64,000 bases of DNA from Calliphora vicina (taxonomy: Eukaryota > Arthropoda > Insecta > Diptera > Calliphoridae): positions 121,036,431 through 121,100,430 of the forward strand of contig NC_088781.1 of the NCBI RefSeq assembly GCF_958450345.1, in the 5' to 3' direction. The notes beneath the pieces are model-generated. The model made no database searches and had not been told where the DNA came from. It saw only the letters and a program-made list of their open reading frames with translations. A program made the position numbers and the translations under genes. Below, piece by piece: positions 1 to 12,300 of the stretch; the first letter of the stretch is position 1; every line of letters starts with the position of its first letter.

Positions 1-359
1 CCTTAAACTTAAGTTGGCCGAAAATACTACCCATTGCGTATTCTAGAGAGATTAATTACGGTGTCTTAGCATTTTATTTAATTTATTGTTCCAGAGTTTC
101 GTTCTTTTCTACACATGTGTCATAGATGCGACTTGAATTCAAAGTGACCATGGCGACAACTAGAATCTTTTTTCATTCTGGTCTACTCAAATTCGGGATG
201 CTCTTCATTTTTTCTTGTCGGGATCTACGTATAGTATTTGAGTAGTTTATTTAATGGCAGTTTCATTTGGAACCATTAATTCTTTTTTGGAACTTCCGGA
301 AATGTTTAACATAGTTTAGATTGACTGCAGCTTTTTAATTCTCTTTGATTCCCTGGTAT
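1..359. other. AT-rich sequence, nothing recognised
   Basis: No open frame with codon-like structure, RNA gene or repeat was recognised here. Confidence 0.4.
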
Positions 360-850
360 CTTGGAACACCAACTACAGAATTTGATGGAGTGATCAATTT
401 CTTAAAAGTTTTGTAAAAAAAATTTTAAATCATCTTATTGTTGGAGTCAACTCTCTTTCAGGTTTGGAAACATGATATTGTAACGATGGGCTAAATCCGG
501 AGAATAGGGGTGAAGATGGAGAATTTCGTAGGACAATCAAATTTTTGCCATGAATGCACAAGTGACCGAAGTGATCATTCAAAATTTAAACCACTGATCC
601 ATGTGAGATGCCTATGACTTCCACCATCTCCCACACTTTCAATTTCCGATTGGCCAATACATTTTTGTCAATTGTTTCGGGTGTAGACCCCTCAAATGGG
701 TGTTCAGAATGTGCGCCATCTTCCGTCGTTGTATGGCCACAACGAAATTCAGTTAACCACTTTTTTACCTTTGAAATTGATGGTACAGAGTTCCCGTAAT
801 TTTAAATATTTTTCAATTTCTCCTAAAGTCATGAGGTAGTCTGCTTTTAA
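360..850 (-). mobile_element. Decayed mariner transposase remnant
   Basis: The minus strand at about 560-780 translates to a degenerate mariner N-terminal DNA-binding region (GHTTTEDG, RKLKVWEMVEVIGISHGS) with an in-frame stop soon after. The left part (about 400-560) holds scrambled downstream transposase sequence, so an internal deletion is likely. It resembles the remnant at 45.8-46.4 kb rather than the Mos1-like copies. Non-functional. Confidence 0.7.
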
Positions 851-1009
851 TGGCTGTTAAAGACAAAATAAATGACGCAAATTTTGACAGGAGTCAACTG
901 ACATATGCCTGTTTACAGTAGCAGTGTTGCCCTTTCAGTTAAAAGTCGAGAAATTTCAAAATTCGCGGATTTTGTGACCCACATTTGTATAAATTATTTA
1001 TTGACAATA

Positions 1010-1430
1010 AAATATATTTCTGATATAAGGGGTTATATGGGGGGTAGGGCCAATTACGAACCGATCCTCACAAAAGTTGTATGAATGATTTAAGTTCATA
1101 TGAAACTTGTTTAAATCCAATTACATCATTCATATTCATTATAATAAGACAATGTTCTAGTTATTTTCAGAGGAGGGCCTTTTATGGGGACTAGGGACAA
1201 ATGTTGCTCGATATTGGCCATATTTTAGAGTATAATTTTAGAGTAGTTGGAACTAATTTGTGCTTATTAGGATTGCCGCATAATCAACTTATTTATGACC
1301 AATATTCCAGGGGGCATTTGTATGGGGGTAGCTCTTTTCGTTTGGGCCCTATCGTGTTTTCAACAAACAGACGGATATAGCTAGATCGTCTTAGAATTTC
1401 ATAAGAACCCAGAATATACTTTTGTGACAA
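1010..1430 (+). mobile_element. INE-1-like repeat fragment
   Basis: Contains the recurrent phrases CAATTACGAACCGATC, GGGCCCTATCGTGTTTT and CAGACGGATATAGCTAGATC. These also occur in the copy at 15.2-16.3 kb, and the CAGACGGACATGGC style is seen in Drosophila INE-1. No coding potential. Confidence 0.55.
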
Positions 1431-1810
1431 ATACAATTCTAAGTAGGGGCGACTGGGTTGGATCTGGGCAGCTGTTTGAAGGGGGAGCAGTTTTCACTGA
1501 TGGGTCCAAGATGGAATCAGGCACTGGAGTCGGAGTTTATATAGTAGATGAAAACATCAAAGTGTGATACAGACTCCCAGACGAATACAGTGTGTTCCAG
1601 GTAGATATTCTAGCGATCTGGAAAGCCACCGATTGATAAGGGTGGTCTGTAGTGAGGGCTTTGAAGTGCCATATGGTACACTCGATATTGGAACTATACA
1701 CAATCAGATTGTGTTGAGTACTAGCTCACAATAAGAAACAGAGAAACGAGATAACAGATGAACTGGCCAGGCATGGTTCGGATCTAGACTATATTAATAG
1801 GGACTAGGAA
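1431..1810 (+). mobile_element. Non-LTR retrotransposon remnant, RNase H region
   Basis: The plus strand reads FTDGSKMESGTGVG followed by a stop and frameshifts, then DELARHGSDL. Both are typical of the RNase H domain of R1/jockey-group LINEs. Only this short segment is left and it is clearly dead. Confidence 0.65.
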
Positions 1811-3400
1811 GTTAAACCTACTATATCTTACTAATATTATTGATCTTTGTTATCACTAAGGAGTGATAACAATATGTTATTAAGTAAGTAGTGAAGAGTC
1901 AGACTATTATTCTAATTCAACTCATTACTTGGTAATGAACGTTTTTGCTGTAATTGCATTTCTTTCTTCAAACTTGGTGAGGTCTTATTTTAAATTTTGT
2001 ATTTAAGTTTTCGGATTAAAAGATATAAATAAAACAAAGTAAAGCACAGTCAAAACTGAATATAAATTCGATTTGTTTTCTTTCCTCTGACTAATCTTTT
2101 AATATTTGGTTCATATAACCTTATTCACCGGATGCTCTCATTTCATTTATTATAAAAAAGCTATAATAAAAGACTGTGCAAATGATAAGAAAACAATGAA
2201 ACAATATTTTTTAAATGAGAAAATTCTTACAAAAACAAAATGGCGTTATGACGAAACAACTAAAAATCAATACAGGCTAAAAACTCATAAAACATATTGT
2301 GAAATTGCCTGTTTTTCCTTTAAACTTAATTTCAAATTAAACTATACTAAGTATAGTTTTTAATTGACATGAATATTTAATAATAATAAAAATACAATAC
2401 TTACAGCAAACATAAAGCTAACTATGAGTAACATGTATTTAGCACAACGCATGCCAGAATTTAACTGTAAATCCCTGGTGGAGGCCATTTTGTAAATTTA
2501 TTAAGGGGGCTTTCCGTAGGCACCGCTTTAGCTTTTAAACTGAAATATTAAATTGAAACAAATTAATATTAAGAATTTTTGTTAAATGTTTTAATATTGT
2601 TACAGTTTTATGTAATTTTATTTATTTATTTTTTTTATTTTTAATTACTTTTTTTATATTACAACTTTCTGCTTGCAAAGTTACAAAAACACTAAAAAAT
2701 ATTGAAGCTTTTTGTATGTCAAACTGTCTTATTTCCGTTGGTAGTATGAGCAAGTGTTAATTTTTATTTGTTTTAATATTTTTTCCATAAAACGTTATCA
2801 GTACTTATTTTAACTGAATACAGAAATATTTCTTTTTTTTATAGGGAAAAAACAACAACACAAAAGATAACAAACATTTAATCGATATGATAAGACTCAG
2901 GTTTTTGTTCGTGTGTTCAGCTATTTTCGCAATATTAACTCGATTTTGCTGTTGTTTTGTTTGAAAAAAAAGCTTTTTTTAAAACAAATAAAGAAATGTA
3001 TTATTATTAATATTTAGCCTTATTTTTATACTAAATATTATTTTTGTGTTTTTTTCTTCACTCCATCTACTCCAAACAAACAAACACTTGTCACTAAATT
3101 TTTCAAATGCTTGTTAAAATCGTCTATTATTGGTTTTCCTTTTGTGGTTTCCATGGCTCCCCGATTTTTTTTGGTCTCAGACCACTACAACTAAATGTAG
3201 TTTTGGGTTTATGTCTAAGTTGAATTTATTGATTTTATTTTTGTGATCCAATTTAGTTACCACTACGCATGTAGGCTGGCAATTTCAAGTTCACTTAATA
3301 ATTATTTATTTATTTAATTATTAATTGTTAGTAATTTGGTTTTATTGATGATATATAATTACATTTTCTTGAGGTTATGAAAATTTTCAACAAGTTGTCA
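1811..3400. other. AT-rich intergenic DNA, nothing recognised
   Basis: Long T and A runs and scattered short frames only. The 85-aa frame at 2106-2363 opens with TTG and has AT-driven composition, so it is not taken as a gene. Confidence 0.4.
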
Positions 3401-3407
3401 TTTTTAT

Positions 3408-3835
3408 ACCCTACACCACCATAGTGGGGAGGGTATAATGCGTTTGTGCAGATGTTTGTAACGTCCATAAATATTAGTCTAACCGAGAATCACTTTCTGA
3501 CATATATACACAAATTTCACTACAAATAAGTTTTATATATAGAGAAATCATTTCACCTACTTTTATGATGATCGGTCCATAATTAGTCATAGCTCCCATA
3601 TAAGGCCCGCTTCCGAAAATCACTTAATGAGCAAAAATCTCTTAAAAATGTTGGTATACACATACAATTTAAAACGAATAACTTTCATATATACATAAAT
3701 AATACGACCTAATTTAATGGCGATCGGTCCATAATAAAAATTATTGAAATTTTAAAAGAAAAATGATTTTGCTCATTTACTTAATGTAGGTTATTATTGG
3801 TCGAGTTTGAACGACCATACTTTCGTACTTGTTTA
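3408..3835 (-). mobile_element. TATACCC/hairpin-ended repeat, shortened copy
   Basis: Reverse-orientation copy of the element at 61594-62317. It starts with TATACCCTACACCACCATAG and GGGAGGGTATAATGCG and contains CGGTCCATAATTAGTCATAG. It ends with the reverse complement of the GTATGGTCGG...CCGACCATA hairpin and ACTTGTTT. It is about 300 bp shorter than the other copy, by internal deletion. Confidence 0.7.
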
Positions 3836-4344
3836 CTGTTAAAATTGCTTAATATCGGCATCATACTACTCAGCATGAAGTCCTTAAATGGTTGAAACGG
3901 TATCTCTTAAAATAATTAATAGAGAAAAGTTGGAAAAAAGATTGAACTAGTTGACCACATCAATCGTGAACAAGTAAAATTGTTATATTCGGCTGTGCCG
4001 AATCTTATATACCCACCACCAATATCCTGACCCGAACTAGTGACAGTCTCCTGTTTCCCTATTTTGACCTACTGTCCAAATTGTTATGGCGTCTGTCATA
4101 GTAAATCAGATATAGATCAAAAATCGAGGTAGTTTTGGTTTTGTGCTTATATCTCAAAGATTTATGGCCCAATTTTAGGGGATATATTGATGTATCAATC
4201 GGAATGTTTATTACGTCCAGAGCTGTAAATGAATCATTAATTTTTGAATTAATTCGCGAATCATTCAAACAAAAAAATTAATTGAAGGAAATTTTAGTCA
4301 ATTGAAATGAATTGCAATTCATTTCCAACTCAAATGAATTTGTA

Positions 4345-6055
4345 GGTACCATGAAACAACTCCCAAATGAAATAACTCCCCACGAAAAAATTAAATAACA
4401 CCCAACAAATTTTTCATACAACTTAGGACTAATTTCATTATGAAACAACTCCTAACGCATAGGGAGTTATTTCATAATTTTTTGTTGGGAGTAGGGTTTT
4501 TAATTTCCCGACCTTTTTTGATTCCCGGGAATCGGTAAAATTTTTCTCTACATTCCCGGGTACTCGGCTATTCCCGAAATATATAATAATACTGTAAACT
4601 ATGAATATCATAACAAAATTTCTTATAAAAACTTAGTGTTATAATCATTACATATATGTATAGATTCTTATTAATTAATTCAATTGGAGCTTAATTCACT
4701 AAAATCTTAATCCGTAATTAAAAAATGTCAGCCTTTCATTTCATAAATCCATTCCCAATATCTGATTCTTTAGCTTCCTTCAAAAGCTTCATTTAAATTG
4801 AATTAATTTTGAAGTTAATTAATAACAGAATTTGTTCAAACTTTGAATGATTAAACTTTTGTTGATTCTAATCTACTACAAATTGAGTCAAATGTTTTTT
4901 ATTCATTCAGTTTTATTTAGCTTTTAATCATTTTCAAAATGAATTGAAAAAAAATGTTTAAGCCTTTTAGTAAAAGGAATTAATTCAATACATTTAACCG
5001 AATAGTTAAGGGATAAAATTTATGTTGATCTCGAAAATTTCCAAATTATTCGATTCAAAGGAGAATTTTTATAATACAACATCTGCGAAACACACTCATT
5101 ATGAAGCAGTCATTGTTACCAAAATGGCCAAAATCAATTCTATACTTGAAAATACCAAATGGTGTGCCGCCATCAAAAGTAGGGGCCTTTGTTCTACTAG
5201 TGTTTTCTGGAATAATTCGCACCGGTCCATCATAGCATTGAAGACTATTCACCTTTATTTCTAGATCGTGCAGTTTTCCGTATGCTTTTTTAAATGTTCA
5301 TTCGAACATTCCCGCCGAAGGCTGGGACGGAAAGCTTTTCTCCTCTGGGGTGTATCAAAATCCGGCTTCGCTCAGAAAAGATTATTTTTACATCGTCGGC
5401 CTTTGTCAGGTTGCAACGATTTCTTAATCTGGTGCGAAATGAAAATCGGCTTTCTGAAATAGTATAAAACCATTCTGCAATGAAAGAAATCTTTTATGAG
5501 CGAAGCCATATTTTGATACACCCCGGAGGAGAAACTCTTAACGTCCGGCAGGAGGCCAGCAATGCAATAAACTTTTCACAGCGAAGCCAGTTTTTGATAC
5601 ATTCCAAAGGAGAAAACCTTAGCGCCAGCCAGTTTTTGATAAACCCCAGAGGAGAAAACCTTAGCGCCCGACCGAAGGCCGGCAATGCAAAACAAATTTT
5701 CTGAGTGAAGCCAGTTTTTGACACATCCCAGAGGAGTAAAACTTTGCGCTACGCCATAGGCCCGCAAAACAAACAATTTTTGGTAAGCGAAGAATAATTT
5801 CACTTTTGTAGTTCCTTTTTTTAGATTACATAAATAAATTGCTTCGGATTGGGAATTATTTCATTTCTATTGGGATTTATTTCATTGGGAGTTATTTCCC
5901 TTTTTTGGGACTAATATTTTTAAAATTATGAAACCGCCGATTATTGGGAGTAATTTCATTTTACCCTTTCATTTTTCAAGTTTTGGAATTATTTCATTTT
6001 TGATGGGAATTATTTCATTGGGAGTTATTTCATTTGGGAGCTATTTCACGGTACC
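4345..6055. mobile_element. Mutator-like (9-bp TSD) non-autonomous element, 1.7 kb
   Basis: Both ends begin GGTACC followed by an inverted repeat of about 36 bp with few mismatches (left GGTACCATGAAACAACTCCC, right GGTACCGTGAAATAGCTCCC on the other strand). A perfect 9-bp duplication GAATTTGTA flanks it (4336-4344, 6056-6064), the size typical of Mutator-like elements. The ends carry many GGGAGTTATTTCAT motifs. The centre (about 5285-5780) is a less AT-rich tandem array. No transposase is present. Confidence 0.75.
5285..5800. repeat. Degenerate tandem array inside the Mutator-like element
   Basis: Four to five copies of a 70-110-bp unit with AGCGAAGCCAGTTTTTGATA, CACCCCAGAGGAGAAAA and CCGAAGGCCGGCAATGC. 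One copy at the left (5310-5365) is inverted. On the minus strand the repeats translate to a recurring LRFSPLG-IKNWL peptide, but copies are broken and no start or splice context is seen. Richer in G+C than anything nearby. Confidence 0.75.
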
Positions 6056-6743
6056 GAATTTGTAGAATGAATTTCTAATTCAAATGAATTTGTCAAAATG
6101 AATTGCAATTCATTTGCTATTCGGTTGCTATTTAAATTTGAGAAAATCGGAACACAAAAGGCTGAGATATAAGGAAAAAACCGGGACAACCTAGATTTTT
6201 TGCCTATTTTTGATCTATATCTGGATTACTAAGTCATTAATATATACAATATGGATAGATATTTCAAAGTCCATTGCAAATATGTATATAGGTCTATAGT
6301 AATTTGTATCTGAAATCAGGAAAAATATGTTTTAACCCGAATTTTTTTTTTACCAAAAAAATTTTTTTGTCATGAATTATTTTAACTAATAAATTAAAAA
6401 AATAAAAAAAAATTAAAAAAAATAAAAAAAACAATTTGGAAATTTTTTTTTTTTAAAATTTGAATTTTTTTTTTTTGGATCTTATCTAAATTACACCTAA
6501 ACCATGTTTAAGAGTTCATTATAATATTTGAATAAAAACATAACAGTAGATGTCAGCGTAAACGCTTAGTTCAATTTGAATGAAATTTGACATGCGCAAA
6601 GAGGAAGTCTTGTCGAGTTCAAGTTTTGAGATTGGACCTCATGGACCCAACAAGGGGATCCCCTCGTTTGGATTCCAATTTCAAAAAAATTATAAATAAA
6701 GAATCAAGCACTATAACAAAAATCAAATATCTCTTATAGATTA

Positions 6744-7340
6744 CACAGAAAAAAAATTCATAATTGGAATGAATTTTGTAATAAATATTATTAATCGAAC
6801 TTGACTTTTTTTCCCAAACTTATTTCATTCAAAATAAGAACATGTTCATAAATATTATAAAATTTTACATGACGGAAATTTTTGCTTTTTTTACTTAATG
6901 TTTTTAATAAATTGCATTATAATTGTATTATATAATGAATTAGTGCAAGAATATTTGAATAATTGCCATTTATTGGCCAATATTTTAAGATGAATAAAGA
7001 ATATCTGAAACTTAAAAATTATCATTAAACATAATAAAACATTAATAAATATAAAAGCATTTCATCCTCTTAAATCAATTTAATCATTTTCGCGCTTTTT
7101 ATATCATTTTGTAGCTGAAAATCATAAAAAAACTAAAAATTTTCCATGAAAAATTTCAAACATTTTTGAACAACATAAAAATAAAAATGAAATTGAAATT
7201 ATATTTTTCAAGCCTTCTAGATTTTATTTCAAAACATAAAATATTAAAAAATCATACTATTTAAGAAATTATTTATAAATGTTATGAATTGAAATCAATG
7301 AATTCGAATCATAATATTTATGTTGAAACTTTTTTCTGTG
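6744..7340. mobile_element. TA-flanked MITE with CACAGAAAAA ends, 597 bp
   Basis: Starts CACAGAAAAAAAATTCATAA and ends GAAACTTTTTTCTGTG, flanked by TA on each side. Interior is A/T-rich with AAATTCAATT-type palindromes. Same terminal signature as the foldback at 15616-16026. Confidence 0.7.
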
Positions 7341-7342
7341 TA

Positions 7343-8620
7343 GGTGATATTTGTGTTTGAAAATTAAATTTTCAAAATTTTTACCCCAGTTTTTCCAGTT
7401 TTTTGATAGCAGAGGGTCCCAATGTTTCCCAATATTTCCCGAATTTCTCCATTTTTATTATATTAGACCAGTACGCCAGTAGAGCACTCTGGTCTTCACT
7501 TGGTATCGAAAAGTGTACGAAGATGATATGCTCAGGCTGCAACAACGCTTTGTGTTACAATTGTTTTGGACCATTCCACAAATTAAATCCTTAATTACAT
7601 TTCTAAAATGCTATAAATAACCAAATAAATGTGTACTTTTATCTAAATTTAATAATATTCTGATGTTTTATTAATTTTTTAATTTCGAATCACCCAGATT
7701 ACTGATTGGGATTATATGTCCCAGGATGAAAGGACGATTTCAGGATTTCTAAAATCATCTTTTAGAATATGCAAAAATGTCTACCAAATATATTTTTGTT
7801 CTCAAAATAAAACTTCGTCCCGAAAGGGTTAATTTAAAAAACAAAAGAATTTCAATTTTTTTTTTAATTTTGTATTTTAAAGTATATTTTGGTGAAGGGT
7901 ATATAAGATTCGACAAGCCGAATATACATACATAGCTCTCTTACTTGTTTTGTATATCACCTAGTATAGTCCAAAGATAAAACATTCTTAGATTTGAAAT
8001 TCCCATGATATACTGGAATTGACAGGTAGCGGCAGAATATGAATTGAATTATTTGGTACCTATCGGTGAAAATCCTATCAAAATGGGAAAATTTTGTTTG
8101 TTTGCTAAAAGAAACTTTAATTTGTAGCAAATTGTCATCCCTATCGCGAATCAATATTTAACATGAAATATGTTCCCTTTTCTCATTTTTCGTTCATAAA
8201 CTTTGTTTACTTGAAAAAATTCCCCATGTTGTGAAATATTTAGATGAACTTTTGTTAACAATAAACAGCAGTTACTAGCAAAATCAACTATTGTGAATGA
8301 AAAGTTCGGGGGAATATAACAATTTTGCCTTTGAGGGAAATGTATATTTCATGGGAACATAAATTTCACATGTTTTTCTCGATAGGGGTGAGTGTGAAAA
8401 TATTATTAAATAATCTCATATTTGTATATTGTGGAAAATTTTTTTTTTTAAATTTTCAATCGAATTTTAAAGATTCTAGCAATTTTGAATCTTAACATAA
8501 TATTTTTGCTGGGTTAGTTTACTCGAAATTCTTACTACTTTTACTACAATTTAGAAAATTTGTTTACTCTTTGTACCTATTGAATATTTTCATTTTGGTA
8601 GGAGAAATATTAATTTTTCA
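7343..8620. other. AT-rich DNA, end of INE-1-like element then nothing recognised
   Basis: 7343-7946 belongs to the INE-1-like element described above. 7947-8620 shows no gene or repeat that I can name. Short frames at 7403-7594 and 7957-8154 lack support. Confidence 0.35.
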
Positions 8621-8639
8621 TTGCCCCTAGATATGCTCT

Positions 8640-8900
8640 TGAATTTGATTGATTGCAACCCAATTTTGATTCATTGCAATGAATTCAAAAACAATTCAAT
8701 ACAAACGAATTGGAAATTAATTGCAATTCATTTTGCAAATTCATTTGAATTGGAAACGAATTGCAATTCATTTTACAGATTAATTTGAATTGAAAACGAA
8801 GCGCAACTCATTTTTAAAAATTCATATGAATTGGAAATGAATTGAAATTCATTTCTGCCTAATTCGTTTGAATTGATTCAAATTTCATTCAATTGTTGTG
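8640..8900. repeat. AATTGCAATTCATTT palindromic repeat block
   Basis: Tandem, imperfect repeats of ATGAATTGCAATTCATTT and AATTCATTTGAATTGGAAA, each nearly its own reverse complement. The same family is found at 4290-4344, 6056-6125, 33440-33637 and 34080-34170. Confidence 0.75.
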
Positions 8901-9164
8901 AAAAGCATTAATTAAAACGGAGTAAGTGTCGTACCATCTCTTCCTTCTGCTCCAGAAGACGTCAGGAATTTGTAATTACTGTTTATATTGGGCACAGATC
9001 GATACAGAATAACTGTTTCGTTGTCGTTAAGCAGTGTAAAAAAGATCGGTTAATTGCACTACTTCGGTTTAGAGAACAATTTATAACGATTATATATCGC
9101 AGTGGACACATCCTAGAATATTTTTTTCTAGTCTCTCAGTATAATACAATACAACTACAGGTTA

Positions 9165-9170
9165 TTTATT
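9165..9170 (-). promoter_or_regulatory. Candidate polyadenylation signal of the tetraspanin
   Basis: AATAAA on the minus strand about 140 bases after the tetraspanin stop. The region is AT-rich and holds other near matches, so the actual cleavage site cannot be chosen from sequence. Confidence 0.4.
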
Positions 9171-9311
9171 TTATTATTTTTATTATTTCGTTTAAAAGCA
9201 TTAACAAAAATATTTTGCAACACATTATTATTAATAAATAAAAAAAACGTTAATACAACTTAAAAAACAAAAATGACTAATAATTTCAAAGCGTTTAGGA
9301 AATTACAGCGC

Positions 9312-9389
9312 TTAACTCGTAAAACCAGTGATACCATTACGAATCTTAATCTCACGGGCAATATAACAAGCAAATAGAACGCCAAAGAA
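9312..9389 (-). CDS. Tsp29Fa: Tetraspanin coding exon 4 with stop
   Basis: 25 codons plus TAA: the end of TM4 (FFGVLFACYIA) and a basic C-terminal tail ending GITGFTS. The acceptor is ATATTTCAG. Confidence 0.92.
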   Translation of the reverse strand, partial: FFGVLFACYIAREIKIRNGITGFTS

Positions 9390-12300
9390 CTGAAATATAG
9401 AAAGAAAAACAATAAATATTAGATATTTATAAAAAGAACGATCAAGATGGACCATATAGACATACCTGAATGATGGCAATAACAACACCAGCAGCACCCA
9501 AACTAACAGCATGAGCCTCAACAAAGTTAGAGAATTCAGTTAGACAACCTAACTTGAAACGGTTAGTGTCTTCATTTTCGACGGTACAACTGAAATTACC
9601 CACAATACCATTGGGCAAAGAACAGCAGGATAGGGGCAATTGTTTTTCGAAGAAAGGTTTCCAGTCATTGAAGTTTTCAACGCCACAGCAGGTAAACTGA
9701 AATTACATATGCAGTGTTAGTTAAAAGACAATTTGTTAGTGAAATGATTTTCTTTTTATCAAAACTTACACCTCTTTGTACAGAATCCCACAATACTGTA
9801 ACATCATTAACTTTCTCCGTATTATACTGTTTCATAGAATCGGTTAGAGATGTTTTAATAAGAGCTTGGGCATCTGATCTCAAGACATAACCACTAATAC
9901 CGGCTGCCAATTCCAAAATGAAAATCAAACCCAACATTACGGAGAAGGATAAGATTAAACAATAGTTTTCCTTCAAAGCGCCCCAGCAACCGAAGAACGA
10001 GAAGATAATGATGAATGAACCGATAACAATGAGGAATGTGGGTATCGAGAAGAATTTTGATACCAAAAATACTTCATATTCGGAGTAGACGGCAGCGACA
10101 GCAACACCTACGGCAATCAAAATGATGCCAGTTAGCTGGAAAGAATATAAATTATATTAATATTGTTAAATTGTATATTGAAAAAATGTATAAATATGCA
10201 AAATGTTGGCAAAATCAGGTAAAAGTGGAATATTGTGAAACTCCTGTTTTAATTCTGTTCTAGTTCTGTTCTAGTTCTGTTCTAGTTCTGTTCTAGTTCT
10301 GTTCTAGTTCTGTTCTAGTTCTGTTCTAGTTCTGTTCTAGTTCTGTTCTAGTTCTGTTCTAGTTCTGTTCTAGTTCTGTTCTAGTTCTGTTCTAGTTCTG
10401 TTCTAGTTCTGTTCTAGTTCTGTTCTAGTTCTGTTCTAGTTCTGTTCTAGTTCTGTTCTAGTTCTGTTCTAGTTCTGTTCTAGTTCTGTTCTAGTTCTGT
10501 TCTAGTTCTGTTCTAGTTCTGTTCTAGTTCTGTTCTAGTTCTGTTCTAGTTCTGTTCTAGTTCTGTTCTAGTTCTGTTCTAGTTCTGTTCTAGTTCTGTT
10601 CTAGTTCTGTTCTAGTTCTGTTCTAGTTCTGTTCTAGTTCTGTTCTAGTTCTGTTCTAGTTCTGTTCTAGTTCTGTTCTAGTTCTGTTCTAGTTCTGTTC
10701 TAGTTCTGTTCTAGTTCTGTTCTAGTTCTGTTCTAGTTCTGTTCTAGTTCTGTTCTAGTTCTGTTCTAGTTCTGTTCTAGTTCTGTTCTAGTTCTGTTCT
10801 AGTTCTGTTCTAGTTCTGTTCTAGTTCTGTTCTAGTTCTGTTCTAGTTCTGTTCTAGTTCTGTTCTAGTTCTGTTCTAGTTCTGTTCTAGTTCTGTTCTA
10901 GTTCTGTTCTAGTTCTGTTCTAGTTCTGTTCTAGTTCTGTTCTAGTTCTGTTCTAGTTCTGTTCTAGTTCTGTTCTAGTTCTGTTCTAGTTCTGTTCTAG
11001 TTCTGTTCTAGTTCTGTTCTAGTTCTGTTCTAGTTCTGTTCTAGTTCTGTTCTAGTTCTGTTCTAGTTCTGTTCTAGTTCTGTTCTAGTTCTGTTCTAGT
11101 TCTGTTCTAGTTCTGTTCTAGTTCTGTTCTAGTTCTGTTCTAGTTCTGTTCTAGTTCTGTTCTAGTTCTGTTCTAGTTCTGTTCTAGTTCTGTTCTAGTT
11201 CTGTTCTAGTTCTGTTCTAGTTCTGTTCTAGTTCTGTTCTAGTTCTGTTCTAGTTCTGTTCTAGTTCTGTTCTAGTTCTGTTCTAGTTCTGTTCTAGTTC
11301 TGTTCTAGTTCTGTTCTAGTTCTGTTCTAGTTCTGTTCTAGTTCTGTTCTAGTTCTGTTCTAGTTCTGTTCTAGTTCTGTTCTAGTTCTGTTCTAGTTCT
11401 GTTCTAGTTCTGTTCTAGTTCTGTTCTAGTTCTGTTCTAGTTCTGTTCTAGTTCTGTTCTAGTTCTGTTCTAGTTCTGTTCTAGTTCTGTTCTAGTTCTG
11501 TTCTAGTTCTGTTCTAGTTCTGTTCTAGTTCTGTTCTAGTTCTGTTCTAGTTCTGTTCTAGTTCTGTTCTAGTTCTGTTCTAGTTCTGTTCTAGTTCTGT
11601 TCTAGTTCTGTTCTAGTTCTGTTCTAGTTCTGTTCTAGTTCTGTTCTAGTTCTGTTCTAGTTCTGTTCTAGTTCTGTTCTAGTTCTGTTCTAGTTCTGTT
11701 CTAGTTCTGTTCTAGTTCTGTTCTAGTTCTGTTCTAGTTCTGTTCTAGTTCTGTTCTAGTTCTGTTCTAGTTCTGTTCTAGTTCTGTTCTAGTTCTGTTC
11801 TAGTTCTGTTCTAGTTCTGTTCTAGTTCTGTTCTAGTTCTGTTCTAGTTCTGTTCTGTTCTAGTTCTGTTCTAGTTCTGTTCTAGTTCTGTTCTAGTTCT
11901 GTTCTAGTTCTGTTCTAGTTCTGTTCTAGTTCTGTTCTAGTTCTGTTCTAGTTCTGTTCTGTTCTAGTTCTGTTCTGTTCTAGTTCTGTTCTAGTTCTGT
12001 TCTAGTTCTGTTCTAGTTCTGTTCTAGTTCTGTTCTAGTTCTGTTCTGTTCTGTTCTAGTTCTGTTCTAGTTCTGTTCTAGTTCTGTTCTAGTTCTGTTC
12101 TAGTTCTGTTCTAGTTCTGTTCTAGTTCTGTTCTAGTTCTGTTTTGTTCTAGTTCTGTTCTAGTTCTGTTCTAGTTCTGTTCTAGTTCTGTTCTAGTTCT
12201 GTTCTAGTTCTGTTCTAGTTCTGTTCTAGTTCTGTTCTGTTCTAGTTTCGTTCTGTGAAGAGTATATAACATTCGGCACAGTCGAATACAGCTCTCTTAC

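Larger units (their letters stand above)
3976..7946 (+). mobile_element. INE-1/Helentron-like element with nested insertions
   Basis: The left end is TTCGGCTGTGCCGAATC followed by TTATATACCCACCACC. The right end (7888-7946) is GAAGGGTATATAAGATTCG, then CTCTCTTACTTGTT. Matching interior text (TCTATATCTGGATTAC, GATATATTGATGTATC-type phrases) occurs on both sides of two inserted elements (4345-6055 and 6744-7340), so this looks like one old element split by younger insertions. The AATTGCAATT-rich blocks at 4290-4344 and 6056-6125 are a further older insertion. Confidence 0.55.

Noticed and set aside
2106..2363. 85-aa open frame
   Set aside because: Starts with TTG; low-complexity AT-rich codons; no similarity recognised.
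10250..12246. CRISPR-like array
   Set aside because: Direct 11-bp repeats without spacers, in a eukaryotic intron: a satellite.
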